Positions 25,945-34,145 of a stretch of DNA of 64,000 nucleotides are shown here, one piece after another. Origin of the DNA: Gemmatimonadota bacterium (lineage in GTDB: Bacteria > Gemmatimonadota > Gemmatimonadetes > Gemmatimonadales > Gemmatimonadaceae); assembly GCA_021299375.1 (NCBI GenBank), contig JAJTGR010000018.1, positions 1 to 64,000 of the forward strand, written 5' to 3'. Position numbers and translations under genes: made by a program. Below the pieces are notes generated by a model that was not told the origin of the DNA, ran no database searches, and was given only the letters and a program-made list of their open reading frames with translations. Within the stretch, counting starts at the first letter, position 1. Every line of letters begins with the position of its first letter.

Positions 25945-27366
25945 ATGGGTGTGGTGCATGTCCGCCTCACCGACGGGCGCGTCCTGCAGATCGACGACGA
26001 GCCGGTGGGCACTGGTGCCGAGAAGCGGGTGTTCCTCACCCGAGATCGGCAGTACGCCGTCGGGTTCTATTACGGCGCGCTGAGTGATCGGCGGGAACGC
26101 GTGGACCGACTCACCCGCATCCTCACCAACTACAACCCCACGCTCGCCGCCAACGGCACCTACTGGTCGCCGTATTTCTGCTGGCCGGTGGGCGTCGTCG
26201 ATGGGGTGAACGCCATCCCGCTGGCGTTTGCGCAGCGGCAGCAGCTGGTGTGGCCCCCCCTCGCCGTGGTCACGCCAACCTACCGCGGCAACTTCTACTT
26301 CAGCGACCGGTTCGGCTCGAAGCAGGAGAAGGAGGTGCGGTGGTTCACCGGTGGCAAGGCGTCCAGGTTCGTGCCTCAGGCCGAGACTGGGTCGCTGCTC
26401 ACGCGCCTTCAGGTGGCCGTGCGCCTCGCGCGGGCAGTGCGCCGGCTGCACATGGCGGGACTCGCGCATGCCGACCTGTCCAACAAGAACGTACTCGTCG
26501 ATCCCAAGGGCGGGGATGCCTGCATCATCGACATCGACTCGCTCGTCGTGCCAGGCGTGGCGCCGCCGTCTGTGCTGGGTACGCCGGGGTACATCGCGCC
26601 GGAGGTGCTCGCCAACAAGGCCCAGCCCAGCATCGCCACCGACAAGCATGCGTTGGCCGTGCTGCTCTACGAGCTGCTGCTCCAGCGGCACCCGCTGCAG
26701 GGCAAGCGCGTGAACAGTACGCGCTCCGCCGAGGAAGACGAACAACTGTCGATGGGGGCGCGCGCCCTGTTCATCGAGCATCCCACCGACCAACGCAATC
26801 CGCCGCACACGCCGATCAGCGTGCCCTTCACGCGGCTCGGGCCGGCGCTGGCCCAGTGTTTCACCCGCACGTTCGTGGACGGATTGCACACGCCAAACCG
26901 GCGCGCGGACGCCGCTGAATGGGAGGTGGCCCTCTACCGAACGATGCAGCGCGTCCATCCCCTCCCTTCGGGCAAGTGGACCGTGGTGGGCCCTGGCCTC
27001 CCCCTGGCGTCGCTGGCGGGCGATGAGCGCCTCTCCGGGCCGGTGCTGGTGGCCCATGTGCTCCGCGAGACGCCGGAGGGCGTGGTCGACGAGCAGGATC
27101 TGTTGGTCCTGTTCCATCACCTCGCCCTGCACGACTGGCACCTGCGCATCGGCTCGCTGCCGAACGAGAAGGCCGATCGGACTCCGCGTGGCTATGTGGC
27201 GCAGCACGGCGGCAAGTGGTGGCTCGTGAACACCAGCGACACCCCCTGGGACGTGATCGACGGCCCGCGCATCGGACGCAACGCCTCGGTGGAGTGCGTG
27301 AGCGGCCTCACGCTGCGGATCGGCGAAGCGTTGCCGGCCCGTGTGCTGCGGATCGGAACCCTGTAG
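25945..27366 (+). CDS. Atypical Ser/Thr protein kinase of a TerY-P triad
   Basis: This 473-aa protein has a kinase fold. It shows a glycine-rich loop GTGAEKRVF, catalytic loop HADLSNKNVLVD (HxD...N), IIDIDSL in the DFG position, and GTPGYIAPEVL in the activation segment, followed by ATDKHALAVLLYELLLQRHPLQG. The usual VAIK Lys is not evident (QYAVGFYYG stands there), so ATP binding may use a Lys elsewhere or be altered. The C-terminal 120 residues (KWWLVNTSDTPWDVIDGPRIG...GLTLRIGE) look like an FHA-like beta-sandwich; this is tentative. ATG 25945 is chosen because the earlier part of the ORF overlaps the phosphatase gene. Confidence 0.8.
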   Translation: MGVVHVRLTDGRVLQIDDEPVGTGAEKRVFLTRDRQYAVGFYYGALSDRRERVDRLTRILTNYNPTLAANGTYWSPYFCWPVGVVDGVNAIPLAFAQRQQLVWPPLAVVTPTYRGNFYFSDRFGSKQEKEVRWFTGGKASRFVPQAETGSLLTRLQVAVRLARAVRRLHMAGLAHADLSNKNVLVDPKGGDACIIDIDSLVVPGVAPPSVLGTPGYIAPEVLANKAQPSIATDKHALAVLLYELLLQRHPLQGKRVNSTRSAEEDEQLSMGARALFIEHPTDQRNPPHTPISVPFTRLGPALAQCFTRTFVDGLHTPNRRADAAEWEVALYRTMQRVHPLPSGKWTVVGPGLPLASLAGDERLSGPVLVAHVLRETPEGVVDEQDLLVLFHHLALHDWHLRIGSLPNEKADRTPRGYVAQHGGKWWLVNTSDTPWDVIDGPRIGRNASVECVSGLTLRIGEALPARVLRIGTL

Positions 27367-27397
27367 CCGCCACCCATCAGCGCGGTATCGTTCGGCC

Positions 27398-28657
27398 ATG
27401 GCTTCCGTTCCTCGGCACGACCCTCCGAACGACGCGTTCGCGCGTGTGAGCGCGGCGCTGCTGGCCGTGTGGCCAACAGTGCAGGATCAGGCGGCGGGGC
27501 TCTCGGCGGCAGAACGGAGTCTCGTACTGGACGAGTGCGGTAGCGACTACCGCCCCCTCGTGGAGCTGCTGCTCGACATCGGGCGGCAGCTTCGCCCGAC
27601 ACTCCTGGCGTTTGGCACCGCGCCGCAGTCCATTGCCGTCTGGGCGACCATGCGGGCCCCGCTGGTGCATCGCCTCGTGGCCACGCGCTACCTGCAACCG
27701 GATGTGGCGCGCTGGGCCGTGGATGTCTGGGGGCGCGTCCACGGCGTGGCGCCACCGCCGGAATCACCAGTCGCGGTGCCGCCCGGCAGGGTACCGGCAC
27801 CGGGTGGCCTGTCGACGCCGGCTGTCACTGTCTCCGGCGGTGCCGCGCGGCGCCCACCGACGCGGCCGGTCGTGGTCAGCCCGGCGAGTATCGCGCCGGC
27901 CGCCCTCGGCAACGTCCCGTCCTGGGCGGGGGGCCCGGTGTCGCCCCGCGTTGGCGTCAGGGCGACAGCGCTGGCGGCGAGCGGCCGGCTGGTGGTGAGT
28001 GGCACGACATCGACCGGCCCGCGGTACCAGCCGGCCGAGCGTCGCGCCGCAGTCGTCTTGGCCATACTGTTGGGGGCGATCGCGACCGGCCTGTTCCACA
28101 CGTTTCGCGAACGCGCCGGGGAGTCGGCACGACCTGCCGAGCGTGAGGATCGGACGCGCCGGGGCGATTCCCTGGTGGCGGGGGTCAGCGACAGCGTGGC
28201 ACCCGTGATGTCGGTACGCGACGATTCAACGCCAGCCCCGACGCGAGTGGCCGGGGCAATCACGGGCTCCTTCGTCGACACCGGCGTCGGGGGGCGCTAC
28301 GTCGTCACGCCACACGTGCGGGACGTCAGCGGAACCGAGACCTGCGCGGCCGTGGCGCGCGCGTTGGGCGCCGGCCGGGAGACGCTGGAACTCGTGAAGC
28401 ATCAGCCAGGCGTCCGCACCTTCGAGCTGACGACCCGTGCGGTGACGGGAACGCTGGATCCCGACGGCTGGTTTACCGCACATCCGCGATCCGGGACCAC
28501 CAACAACGTCAACTGGCAGTTCCGCATGCGTGGCCGATTCGGTCCCAATGGATTCAGCGCCGTGAGCGAGACGTACACCGAGGCCATCCTTCGCTGGGGG
28601 CGCACCCAGCAGTGCGTGGTGACTGCCGAGCTCACGGGCCGTCGCCTTCCCGGCTGA
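27398..28657 (+). CDS. Single-pass membrane protein of unknown function, triad-associated
   Basis: I do not recognise this 419-aa protein. Residues 1-115 are mainly helical and end in a PLVELLLDIGRQ...ARWAVDVWGRVHG pattern. This resembles a short helical module found next to kinase or FHA domains in bacterial signalling proteins (from memory). A Pro/Val-rich linker follows, then one membrane helix (AAVVLAILLGAIATGLFHTF, about 217-236). The last 140 residues form an extracytoplasmic domain with a Cys pair and DPDGWFTAHP...RGRFGPNGFSAVSE. The next gene has the same three-part layout and is a paralogue. A TATCGT hexamer lies 6 nt before ATG 27398 and no Shine-Dalgarno sequence is seen. Confidence 0.7.
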   Translation: MASVPRHDPPNDAFARVSAALLAVWPTVQDQAAGLSAAERSLVLDECGSDYRPLVELLLDIGRQLRPTLLAFGTAPQSIAVWATMRAPLVHRLVATRYLQPDVARWAVDVWGRVHGVAPPPESPVAVPPGRVPAPGGLSTPAVTVSGGAARRPPTRPVVVSPASIAPAALGNVPSWAGGPVSPRVGVRATALAASGRLVVSGTTSTGPRYQPAERRAAVVLAILLGAIATGLFHTFRERAGESARPAEREDRTRRGDSLVAGVSDSVAPVMSVRDDSTPAPTRVAGAITGSFVDTGVGGRYVVTPHVRDVSGTETCAAVARALGAGRETLELVKHQPGVRTFELTTRAVTGTLDPDGWFTAHPRSGTTNNVNWQFRMRGRFGPNGFSAVSETYTEAILRWGRTQQCVVTAELTGRRLPG

Positions 28658-28667
28658 GACGTCGCCC

Positions 28668-30515
28668 GTGACGTCCTTTCTCGACCCGCGCATCCGCATG
28701 CGCGACGCCTTGCGCGAGCTGATCGACGAGACCCCGGTCGGCTGGGAGCGCCCGTCATTGTTCGTACTCCGCAACCGGCTGCTCGACCGGACGGGCAGCG
28801 ATGCCCGTCCCCTCGCCGAGTTGCTGCTCGAGGCGTTGCGTCGCGGTTGGGGTGATCGATTGCCGTCCGGGCGGCTCGACACGCCGCGCTTCGATGGCCT
28901 GGTGTCCCCGTTCGTCATGCAATGGTCGGCGGAGCGGTTCGTGCAGCCGGAGATGGCGCGATGGGCGGTGGAGTCGTGGGCCTACGCGCTGCGGCGCATT
29001 GACGAACAGCAGCTCCGGATTGCGCCGCCCCCCAAGCGGGAATCGATGGCGGCCATGGCGGCCCGCCTCAACGCTCAGGCCGCGGCATCAGGTGTGCAGG
29101 CGGCCCGGGCGGCGCGGGCGCTGGCGGCAACAGCGGCACCGGCGGCCGGAGCCGCTCGCGTAGCCGGCACCGCCACGTCACCCGCGGCGAGCCCTGGCCG
29201 GCCCCTCCTGCCCCGCAACACCGCGCGGTCGACCACGGCGGCCCCGTCGCGTTACCCGCCGGCCTATTCCCCGCGCAGCCGGGTGGCGGGCCCATCGGTC
29301 GCACCATGGATCCCGCGCGCCATGTTCGGCACGTTGGTGGCCATGGGGCTGGCCGTCGTCGTTCGGGTCGTGGTCGCCAACGGGCAAGGGCCATCGGCGA
29401 CGGAGGTGCGCGCGGCCACCACGGCGGTGACGCCATCAGCGCCGGCTGACCGCGCGCGGCCGGACGGTTCGTCCACTCCGTCCGGCACCGTTTCACCTCT
29501 GGTCTCCGCGGCAAACGTACCGGGCGAGGCCGTCACGGCGGCCGCGGCCGAGCGGCCGAACGGCAACACACCGAACGGCAACACGCCGAACGGCAACACA
29601 CCGAACGGCAGCACACCGAACGGCAGTACGCCGAGCGGCCGCGTGACGGTTGCCGAGCCGCCGGGAGGGGTTGGCACCGACGGGTCCCGCGGGTTGGTGT
29701 CGCCAGCGCTCACCGGCGGTATCGCGATTGTCGCCCCGGAGCGCCCCGGCGTACCCTCGATCACGCGAGGCCTGCTCTCCGCCGGTGCCGACTCCGCGCG
29801 CATGTTGTTTGTGCAGCCAGCGCGCCGAGCAGCCGGTGAGTCGCGCCGCATCGCGACGACCACCTCAGCCACCCCGATCACCTTTGATGAACTCCATCTC
29901 GCCGACGGCACCATCCTCCGTGGGCGGGTAGAAGTCGTGCGCGCCGGCACGGTGATCTTCCGCGACATGAAGTCGGGGCTCCGTGTGGAATACCGAAAGG
30001 ACGACATCGACGAAGTCATCACCGAGTTCGGCACTATCGTGCGCTTCCGTGCCGAGCCAGCCGTCCGGAATGCGTCTGGGGGGGCGGGCGGGCGGCCAGG
30101 CACGGCCGAGCGCGGCGTCCGTGCCAAGGGGGTGAACGGCAGCTATCGCATCCGTTACGCGGCGGCGACGGCGGTTGGCTCACCGGAATGCACCCAGGTG
30201 TGGACCCGGGCGCCGAATGCAGAGGACATCGCCGACGTGCGCCACCGTGCTGGCGACGACACCCTGAGCGTGGCGTTCCGTGGCGGCGATGTCTTTCCCA
30301 GCAACGTCGATCCCGATGGCTATTTCGCCAGCACGTTTCGCATCGTGCCGGACCAGGCCCGAACCATGACGGCGCTCACGACACGTCTGAATGGCCGCTT
30401 CACCGCCGATGGTGGCCTTGCCCTGACCGTGAACATCGTGTTCTACCGCCGACTGCGGAGCGGTGAGGTCACATGCAATGTGACCGTCAAGGCGAACGGC
30501 ACGCGGGACCGGTAA
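28668..30515 (+). CDS. Large paralogous membrane protein with PNGNT repeats
   Basis: This 615-aa protein of unknown function starts at GTG 28668, 10 nt after its shorter paralogue. The N-terminal helical module (SDARPLAELLLEALRRGW...ARWAVESWAYAL) and C-terminal domain (DPDGYFASTF...LNGRFTADGGLAL...CNVTVKANGTR) align with the previous protein. Between them are an Ala-rich linker, one membrane helix (AMFGTLVAMGLAVVVRVVVANG), a low-complexity stretch with five PNG(N/S)T repeats, and a small beta-rich segment (LADGTILRGRVEVVRAGTVIFRDMKSGLRVEYRKDDIDEVI) resembling SH3-like barrels. It is the last gene of the inserted block. Confidence 0.7.
   Translation: MTSFLDPRIRMRDALRELIDETPVGWERPSLFVLRNRLLDRTGSDARPLAELLLEALRRGWGDRLPSGRLDTPRFDGLVSPFVMQWSAERFVQPEMARWAVESWAYALRRIDEQQLRIAPPPKRESMAAMAARLNAQAAASGVQAARAARALAATAAPAAGAARVAGTATSPAASPGRPLLPRNTARSTTAAPSRYPPAYSPRSRVAGPSVAPWIPRAMFGTLVAMGLAVVVRVVVANGQGPSATEVRAATTAVTPSAPADRARPDGSSTPSGTVSPLVSAANVPGEAVTAAAAERPNGNTPNGNTPNGNTPNGSTPNGSTPSGRVTVAEPPGGVGTDGSRGLVSPALTGGIAIVAPERPGVPSITRGLLSAGADSARMLFVQPARRAAGESRRIATTTSATPITFDELHLADGTILRGRVEVVRAGTVIFRDMKSGLRVEYRKDDIDEVITEFGTIVRFRAEPAVRNASGGAGGRPGTAERGVRAKGVNGSYRIRYAAATAVGSPECTQVWTRAPNAEDIADVRHRAGDDTLSVAFRGGDVFPSNVDPDGYFASTFRIVPDQARTMTALTTRLNGRFTADGGLALTVNIVFYRRLRSGEVTCNVTVKANGTRDR
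29556..29640 (+). repeat. 15-bp tandem repeats encoding PNGNT/PNGST
   Basis: Five units of CCGAACGGCAACACA (with AAC/AGC and ACA/ACG changes) run from 29556 to 29630, and a sixth, decayed unit (CCGAGCGGC) follows. The period preserves the reading frame and yields PNGNT x3, PNGST x2, PSG. The encoded segment lies in the extracytoplasmic linker. Confidence 0.9.
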
Positions 30516-30553
30516 CGGCGAACTGCGGCATCGAGACCGGCGAAACCGACGAC

Positions 30554-30618
30554 GGCGTCCTGTAGCACAACGTGATCGGTGAACGGGGTCGCCTCATCGA
30601 TCACGTCGTCCCCCACGA
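30554..30618. terminator. Nested hairpin between convergent genes
   Basis: ACGTGATCG (30570-30578) and CGATCACGT (30598-30606) form a perfect 9-bp stem with a 19-nt loop, enclosed by GGCGTC/GACGCC. A second short hairpin, GACCGCGCCCCGCGGTC, lies at 30660-30676. Neither has a T-run. They occupy the 185-nt convergent gap between the 615-aa gene and puhC and may act as a bidirectional transcript end. Nothing else is seen in this gap. Confidence 0.45.
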
Positions 30619-30700
30619 CGCCGGTGGCGGTGCCGTCGTTGCGATGACGGCGTTCCATTGACCGCGCCCCGCGGTCAGAGATCCGACAGCGAACGCGTAC

Positions 30701-31240
30701 CTACTGAATTGGCACGAACGGTGGCGCCACCGTGGGCCCGGGGCCAGGTTTGGTCTTCAGCAGGTTGTCGAAACTCTCGATCTGCGTCGGCCCGAAGCTG
30801 GTGATGGTCACCTGTTGCCTGGTCGCATCGTCGTGCAGCACGAGCCGGCCATCCGTGTAGCGAACGAGCCGGAAGGGCTCGGCATGACCGATACCGGCGG
30901 CCATGCGACTGCGGGTGAGCGCGCGCAAGGCGCCGCGCAGAAAGCCATTGCTGCCGGGAGCCAGCACGACCGCCACCGTGTTCGTGGTGGCATCGATGAC
31001 GGTGATCCCCTGATTGGGCGCATCCTCGAAGCGCAGGGCGCGCTCGACGAGAATGGTGGTGGGGACCTCACGGAACGCACCAAAACCGAGGAAGCGCGCT
31101 GATGCGGCGAGGATGAACACCGTCAGCACGAGCAAGCCGGCCATGATGAGCGCCGGCTTGGGGACCGTGAGCGGCGGGGCGCCAGGCCGTTCGCCCGGTT
31201 CCGGCTCGAAGATGATGCCGGGTTGTGGGGGCTGCGTCAT
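30701..31240 (-). CDS. puhC: Photosynthetic complex assembly protein PuhC
   Basis: PuhC is a 179-aa protein with one N-terminal membrane helix (ALIMAGLLVLTVFILAASARFLGF) and a periplasmic domain. The sequence ALRFEDAPNQGITVIDA...VVLAPGSNGFLRGALRALTRSRMAAGIGHAEPFRLVRYTDGRLVLHD follows the PuhC family pattern. In Rhodobacter PuhC is needed for normal reaction-centre/LH1 assembly and cluster reorganisation. It is the last gene of the 13-gene bchF-puhC run and starts 2 nt after puhB. Confidence 0.88.
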   Translation of the reverse strand: MTQPPQPGIIFEPEPGERPGAPPLTVPKPALIMAGLLVLTVFILAASARFLGFGAFREVPTTILVERALRFEDAPNQGITVIDATTNTVAVVLAPGSNGFLRGALRALTRSRMAAGIGHAEPFRLVRYTDGRLVLHDDATRQQVTITSFGPTQIESFDNLLKTKPGPGPTVAPPFVPIQ

Positions 31241-31242
31241 GG

Positions 31243-31902
31243 TCAGGCTCCGGCGTGCGCGGGCATGGCCATGGCCCCGCCACGCGCGCCGCTCAGCCGC
31301 TCGATGCGCGTGTCAGCGTCCGCGGCGTCGGCCACGGCCTTGGAGAGGATCTCCGCCACCCGGCGCGGCTCGTCGAGCCCGCGAAGCACCGGCTCCGGCT
31401 GGGTGAACCGGAAGACACGGCAGTGCGGCCAGAGCGCGATGTACGCGATGCGGTTGCCCTTGCTGAGGGAGAGCAGCACCTGCCCCGAACCGTCCCGGAA
31501 CGTCCGGAGGCCCGCCGACTCGATGAGCCGGAACGGAATGTTGATCGACATGGGGAACACCATGCCGATGCGCAGCACCACCCGCTGCGTCGTGATGGCG
31601 TACCAGGTCGTGACCGATACGACCCGCGAGAGGCCCAGCACGATGAGCATCGTGAAGACGGCGAGCGACACACGCACGACCGCGCTTGCCACGTAGGTCT
31701 CGCTTCCGGGCGCGTGCTCGGTCGACACGGCCCAGATCGCGAGCATGGCTGCGAAGTAGGCCACGAAGAGTCGCCAGTGAAACACGTGGGTCGCCACGGC
31801 CCGCATGGACGGAGCCCCCTCCCACAGCAACCGCTCACCAGCCGGCAGCGGGTGCGGTACGCCGCGAATGAACTGCGGCGTACCGTCGACCACGTCACTC
31901 AT
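31243..31902 (-). CDS. puhB: Photosynthetic complex assembly protein PuhB
   Basis: PuhB is a 219-aa protein with the family opening GVPHPLPAGERLLWEGAPSMRAVATHVFHWRLFVAYFAAML and two to three membrane helices. A PH-like beta domain follows (WYAITTQRVVLRIGMVFPMSINIPFRLIESAGLRTFRDGSGQVLLSL). PuhB is a dimeric reaction-centre assembly factor in Rhodobacter. Its start overlaps the stop of the downstream puhA part by 4 nt (ATGA). Confidence 0.92.
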   Translation of the reverse strand: MSDVVDGTPQFIRGVPHPLPAGERLLWEGAPSMRAVATHVFHWRLFVAYFAAMLAIWAVSTEHAPGSETYVASAVVRVSLAVFTMLIVLGLSRVVSVTTWYAITTQRVVLRIGMVFPMSINIPFRLIESAGLRTFRDGSGQVLLSLSKGNRIAYIALWPHCRVFRFTQPEPVLRGLDEPRRVAEILSKAVADAADADTRIERLSGARGGAMAMPAHAGA

Positions 31903-32444
31903 ATGATCGGCTCGCCCCGACCCGGCATGGCGTACAGGTGACCACCCGCGTAGTAGGCGCAGATCCGATCCTCCTCGAGGAGCGTGATCTGGTCGTCGCG
32001 CCTGGTCACCGGCACGTTCGCGAACTGCGCCGCCGTGATGGACTTCACCAGGAGCTTGTCATTGCCCCAGAGTCCGAAGTTCGGCCACTGCACATACCCG
32101 GCGGGCAGCAGGACGCGGCGTTCGCTGCCCACCAACTGCACTTCGTAGTAGCTCACCTGCGGCTCCGAGCGATTCACCCACAGGTCGACGACGATGCCCG
32201 CCGTTTCCTTGTCGGCGGCCACCACCGGCAGGCCCCGCGGATCGGGGTCGCCCTTGGCGATCGAGAACGCCGGATCGAGCCGCATGGGGACGATCTTGTT
32301 CGCACCGTGGTAGGTGAGATCGGGCTCGTCGCGGCGATCGGTGGCCCACGCGGCGGGACCGACGCCGTCGATCATGGGGTCGCCGGTCGGGATGATCGGC
32401 GAGCCATTGTAGTTGTCAGCCGGGACGAACGTGACGTCGGACAT
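31899..32444 (-). CDS. puhA: Reaction centre H subunit, cytoplasmic part (split puhA)
   Basis: This 181-aa soluble protein matches the cytoplasmic domain of PuhA. It has DGVGPAAWATDRRDEPDLTYHGANKIVPMRLDPAFSIAKGDPDPRGLPVVAADKETAGIVVDLWVNRSEPQVSYYEVQLV, followed by the beta-barrel core and LLEEDRICAYYAGGHLYAMPGRGEP. It has no membrane helix. The missing helix is encoded just upstream as a separate ORF whose TGA overlaps this ATG by one base (TGATG). Together the two products are 248 aa, close to the roughly 255 aa of an intact PuhA. This part caps the cytoplasmic face of L/M and would tune QB protonation. Confidence 0.93.
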   Translation of the reverse strand: MSDVTFVPADNYNGSPIIPTGDPMIDGVGPAAWATDRRDEPDLTYHGANKIVPMRLDPAFSIAKGDPDPRGLPVVAADKETAGIVVDLWVNRSEPQVSYYEVQLVGSERRVLLPAGYVQWPNFGLWGNDKLLVKSITAAQFANVPVTRRDDQITLLEEDRICAYYAGGHLYAMPGRGEPII

Positions 32445-32647
32445 CAGTGAGCCCCCTCGCCGCCGTGCGGCCGATGCAGATAGGTCTTCTTTTCCCCCGG
32501 CTTCGGCCAGCCTTCGCGCGGGCCCTGCGGGGATTCGAGCGGATACCCTTCACGCTTGTCTTCGCGGCGGAGATAGATGATCAGGCCGAAGAAGAACAGC
32601 CAGAATGCGTAGAGCGCGATCTGGGCACCATCGATGTACTCCATCAT
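32444..32647 (-). CDS. Reaction centre H subunit, transmembrane part (split puhA)
   Basis: This 67-aa ORF encodes only the N-terminal membrane anchor normally fused to PuhA. It reads [47 protein letters not shown], which is the canonical PuhA start ([27 protein letters not shown]), and ends after [15 protein letters not shown]. It has its own start and a stop overlapping the next ATG. A stop/restart rather than a plain frameshift error is therefore plausible. The product would insert as a single-helix subunit and pair with the soluble domain. Confidence 0.92.
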   Translation of the reverse strand: MMEYIDGAQIALYAFWLFFFGLIIYLRREDKREGYPLESPQGPREGWPKPGEKKTYLHRPHGGEGAH

Positions 32648-32676
32648 GAGACGACTCCGGTGCGGAGGGTAACCGG

Positions 32677-34122
32677 TCAGGCCGGGATATCAGCAAGACC
32701 GAACGGACGAGAAGAATCTACTGCTTCCGGCGCGATCGTGCGGCGCCCCAGTGTGCCGAGGGCGACAAGCGTCGCGAACAACACCACGATCTCCAGCACG
32801 TACACCACGGTGTAGGGGGCCGCTGCGCTAGTGATCGCGCCCCCGAAGCTCTGGGTGGCGACCAGATGCGACATCCAGTCCTTGGCGACTCCGCTGACCG
32901 CGAACGACAGCCCCTCGGCCGTGGCGAAGACCGCCCCCCACGCCCCGAGCGCGATGCCGTGCTGGGACGCGTCGCGAATGCCCATGGCATACGACAAGGT
33001 GCCCACGCCGAAGAGCCCCTCGCCAAAGCCGATCATCATGACGCCGACCCGGAACAGGAATGCCGAGGTCAACACGCTCGCGGTCGCGATCAGCCCAAAC
33101 CCCACAATACCGACGATCGCCCCCTGAATGGCGAGCTTCACCGGGTCGTTCACGGTGCGCATCACGTTCGCCGACCATGCGAAGGCGATCACCGCACCGA
33201 ACGCCATGATGGCGGTGAGCGCCGTGGTCTCCGCGACCGTGAACTTCAGGATCTCTCCCCCATACGGTTCGAGCAGCACGTCCTGCAGGTTGAAGGCGAA
33301 GAACCCGAGCCCGGAGGCCACCAGCAGGCGTACCGCCTGGCCGCCCTCGGCGAAGGTTCGCCAGGCATCCCGGAAGAGGGGACGGCGCTCGCCCTTCTTG
33401 TACTCCACCACGCCGCGCACCCGCGCTTCCTGCTTCCACAGCGAGAACGCGTTGCACACCACGGTGAACACCGCCGTGCCCTGAATGACCTGGATGAGCC
33501 GGAGCGGCGTGAAGTCCTGCAGCAACCGCTCCAGGACCAGTGCGCTCATGAGGGTCCCGGTGAGCATCATGAGGTACATGAGGGCAATCACGCGCGGGCG
33601 CTTCTCCTCATCCACGATGTCCGTGGCGAGGGCGAGCCCCGCCGTCTGCGTGGTGTGCGCCCCGGCACCGACGAGCAGGAACGCGAGCCCCGTCCCGGCA
33701 TAGGCGACCCAGAGCGGCGCCCGCCCCCCACCCTCCGAAAGGACCAGCAGGGCGAACGGCATGATGGCCAACCCGCCGAACTGCATCTGGGTGCCAAGCC
33801 AGAGATAGGGCACCCGCTTCCAGCCGAGAATGCTCTTGTGCGTGTCCGACTTGAATCCGACCAGCGCGCGGAACGGAGCAACGAGCAGCGGGATCGCCAG
33901 CATGATCGCCACGAGCGACGCCGGCACCTTGAGCTCCAGAATCATTACGCGGTTAAGGGTGCCGACAAACAGCGTCTGCACCATCCCCACCGACAGCTGG
34001 AAGAGCGCCAGCCGCATCAGGCGGGACAGCGGGACGTCGGTGGTGGAGACGTCCGAGAACGGCAACCACTGCGTGTTGACGTTGCGCCACACGTTGATCA
34101 ACCGCTCGGAGGAAGAGGCCAT
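32677..34122 (-). CDS. lhaA: LhaA, BCH-family (PucC-like) LH1 assembly carrier
   Basis: LhaA is a 481-aa protein with twelve predicted helices of the PucC/LhaA/BCH branch of the major facilitator superfamily. It is thought to deliver bacteriochlorophyll or shield nascent LH1 chains. Diagnostic stretches are [45 protein letters not shown] and [34 protein letters not shown]. The ORF track starts at 34317, within acsF. ATG 34122 gives [14 protein letters not shown]. It lies directly upstream of the split puhA, as in proteobacterial lhaA-puhABC. Confidence 0.94.
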   Translation of the reverse strand: MASSSERLINVWRNVNTQWLPFSDVSTTDVPLSRLMRLALFQLSVGMVQTLFVGTLNRVMILELKVPASLVAIMLAIPLLVAPFRALVGFKSDTHKSILGWKRVPYLWLGTQMQFGGLAIMPFALLVLSEGGGRAPLWVAYAGTGLAFLLVGAGAHTTQTAGLALATDIVDEEKRPRVIALMYLMMLTGTLMSALVLERLLQDFTPLRLIQVIQGTAVFTVVCNAFSLWKQEARVRGVVEYKKGERRPLFRDAWRTFAEGGQAVRLLVASGLGFFAFNLQDVLLEPYGGEILKFTVAETTALTAIMAFGAVIAFAWSANVMRTVNDPVKLAIQGAIVGIVGFGLIATASVLTSAFLFRVGVMMIGFGEGLFGVGTLSYAMGIRDASQHGIALGAWGAVFATAEGLSFAVSGVAKDWMSHLVATQSFGGAITSAAAPYTVVYVLEIVVLFATLVALGTLGRRTIAPEAVDSSRPFGLADIPA

Positions 34123-34145
34123 CGGGGCTCCGGGGCGGGCCGGGG

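Noticed and set aside
32430-32460. Simple sequencing frameshift in puhA
   Set aside because: The junction is a clean TGATG with an independent start for each part, like other coupled pairs in the window (bchL/bchM, bchY/bchZ). A single-base error cannot be excluded from sequence alone, so the read check is listed in the finding.
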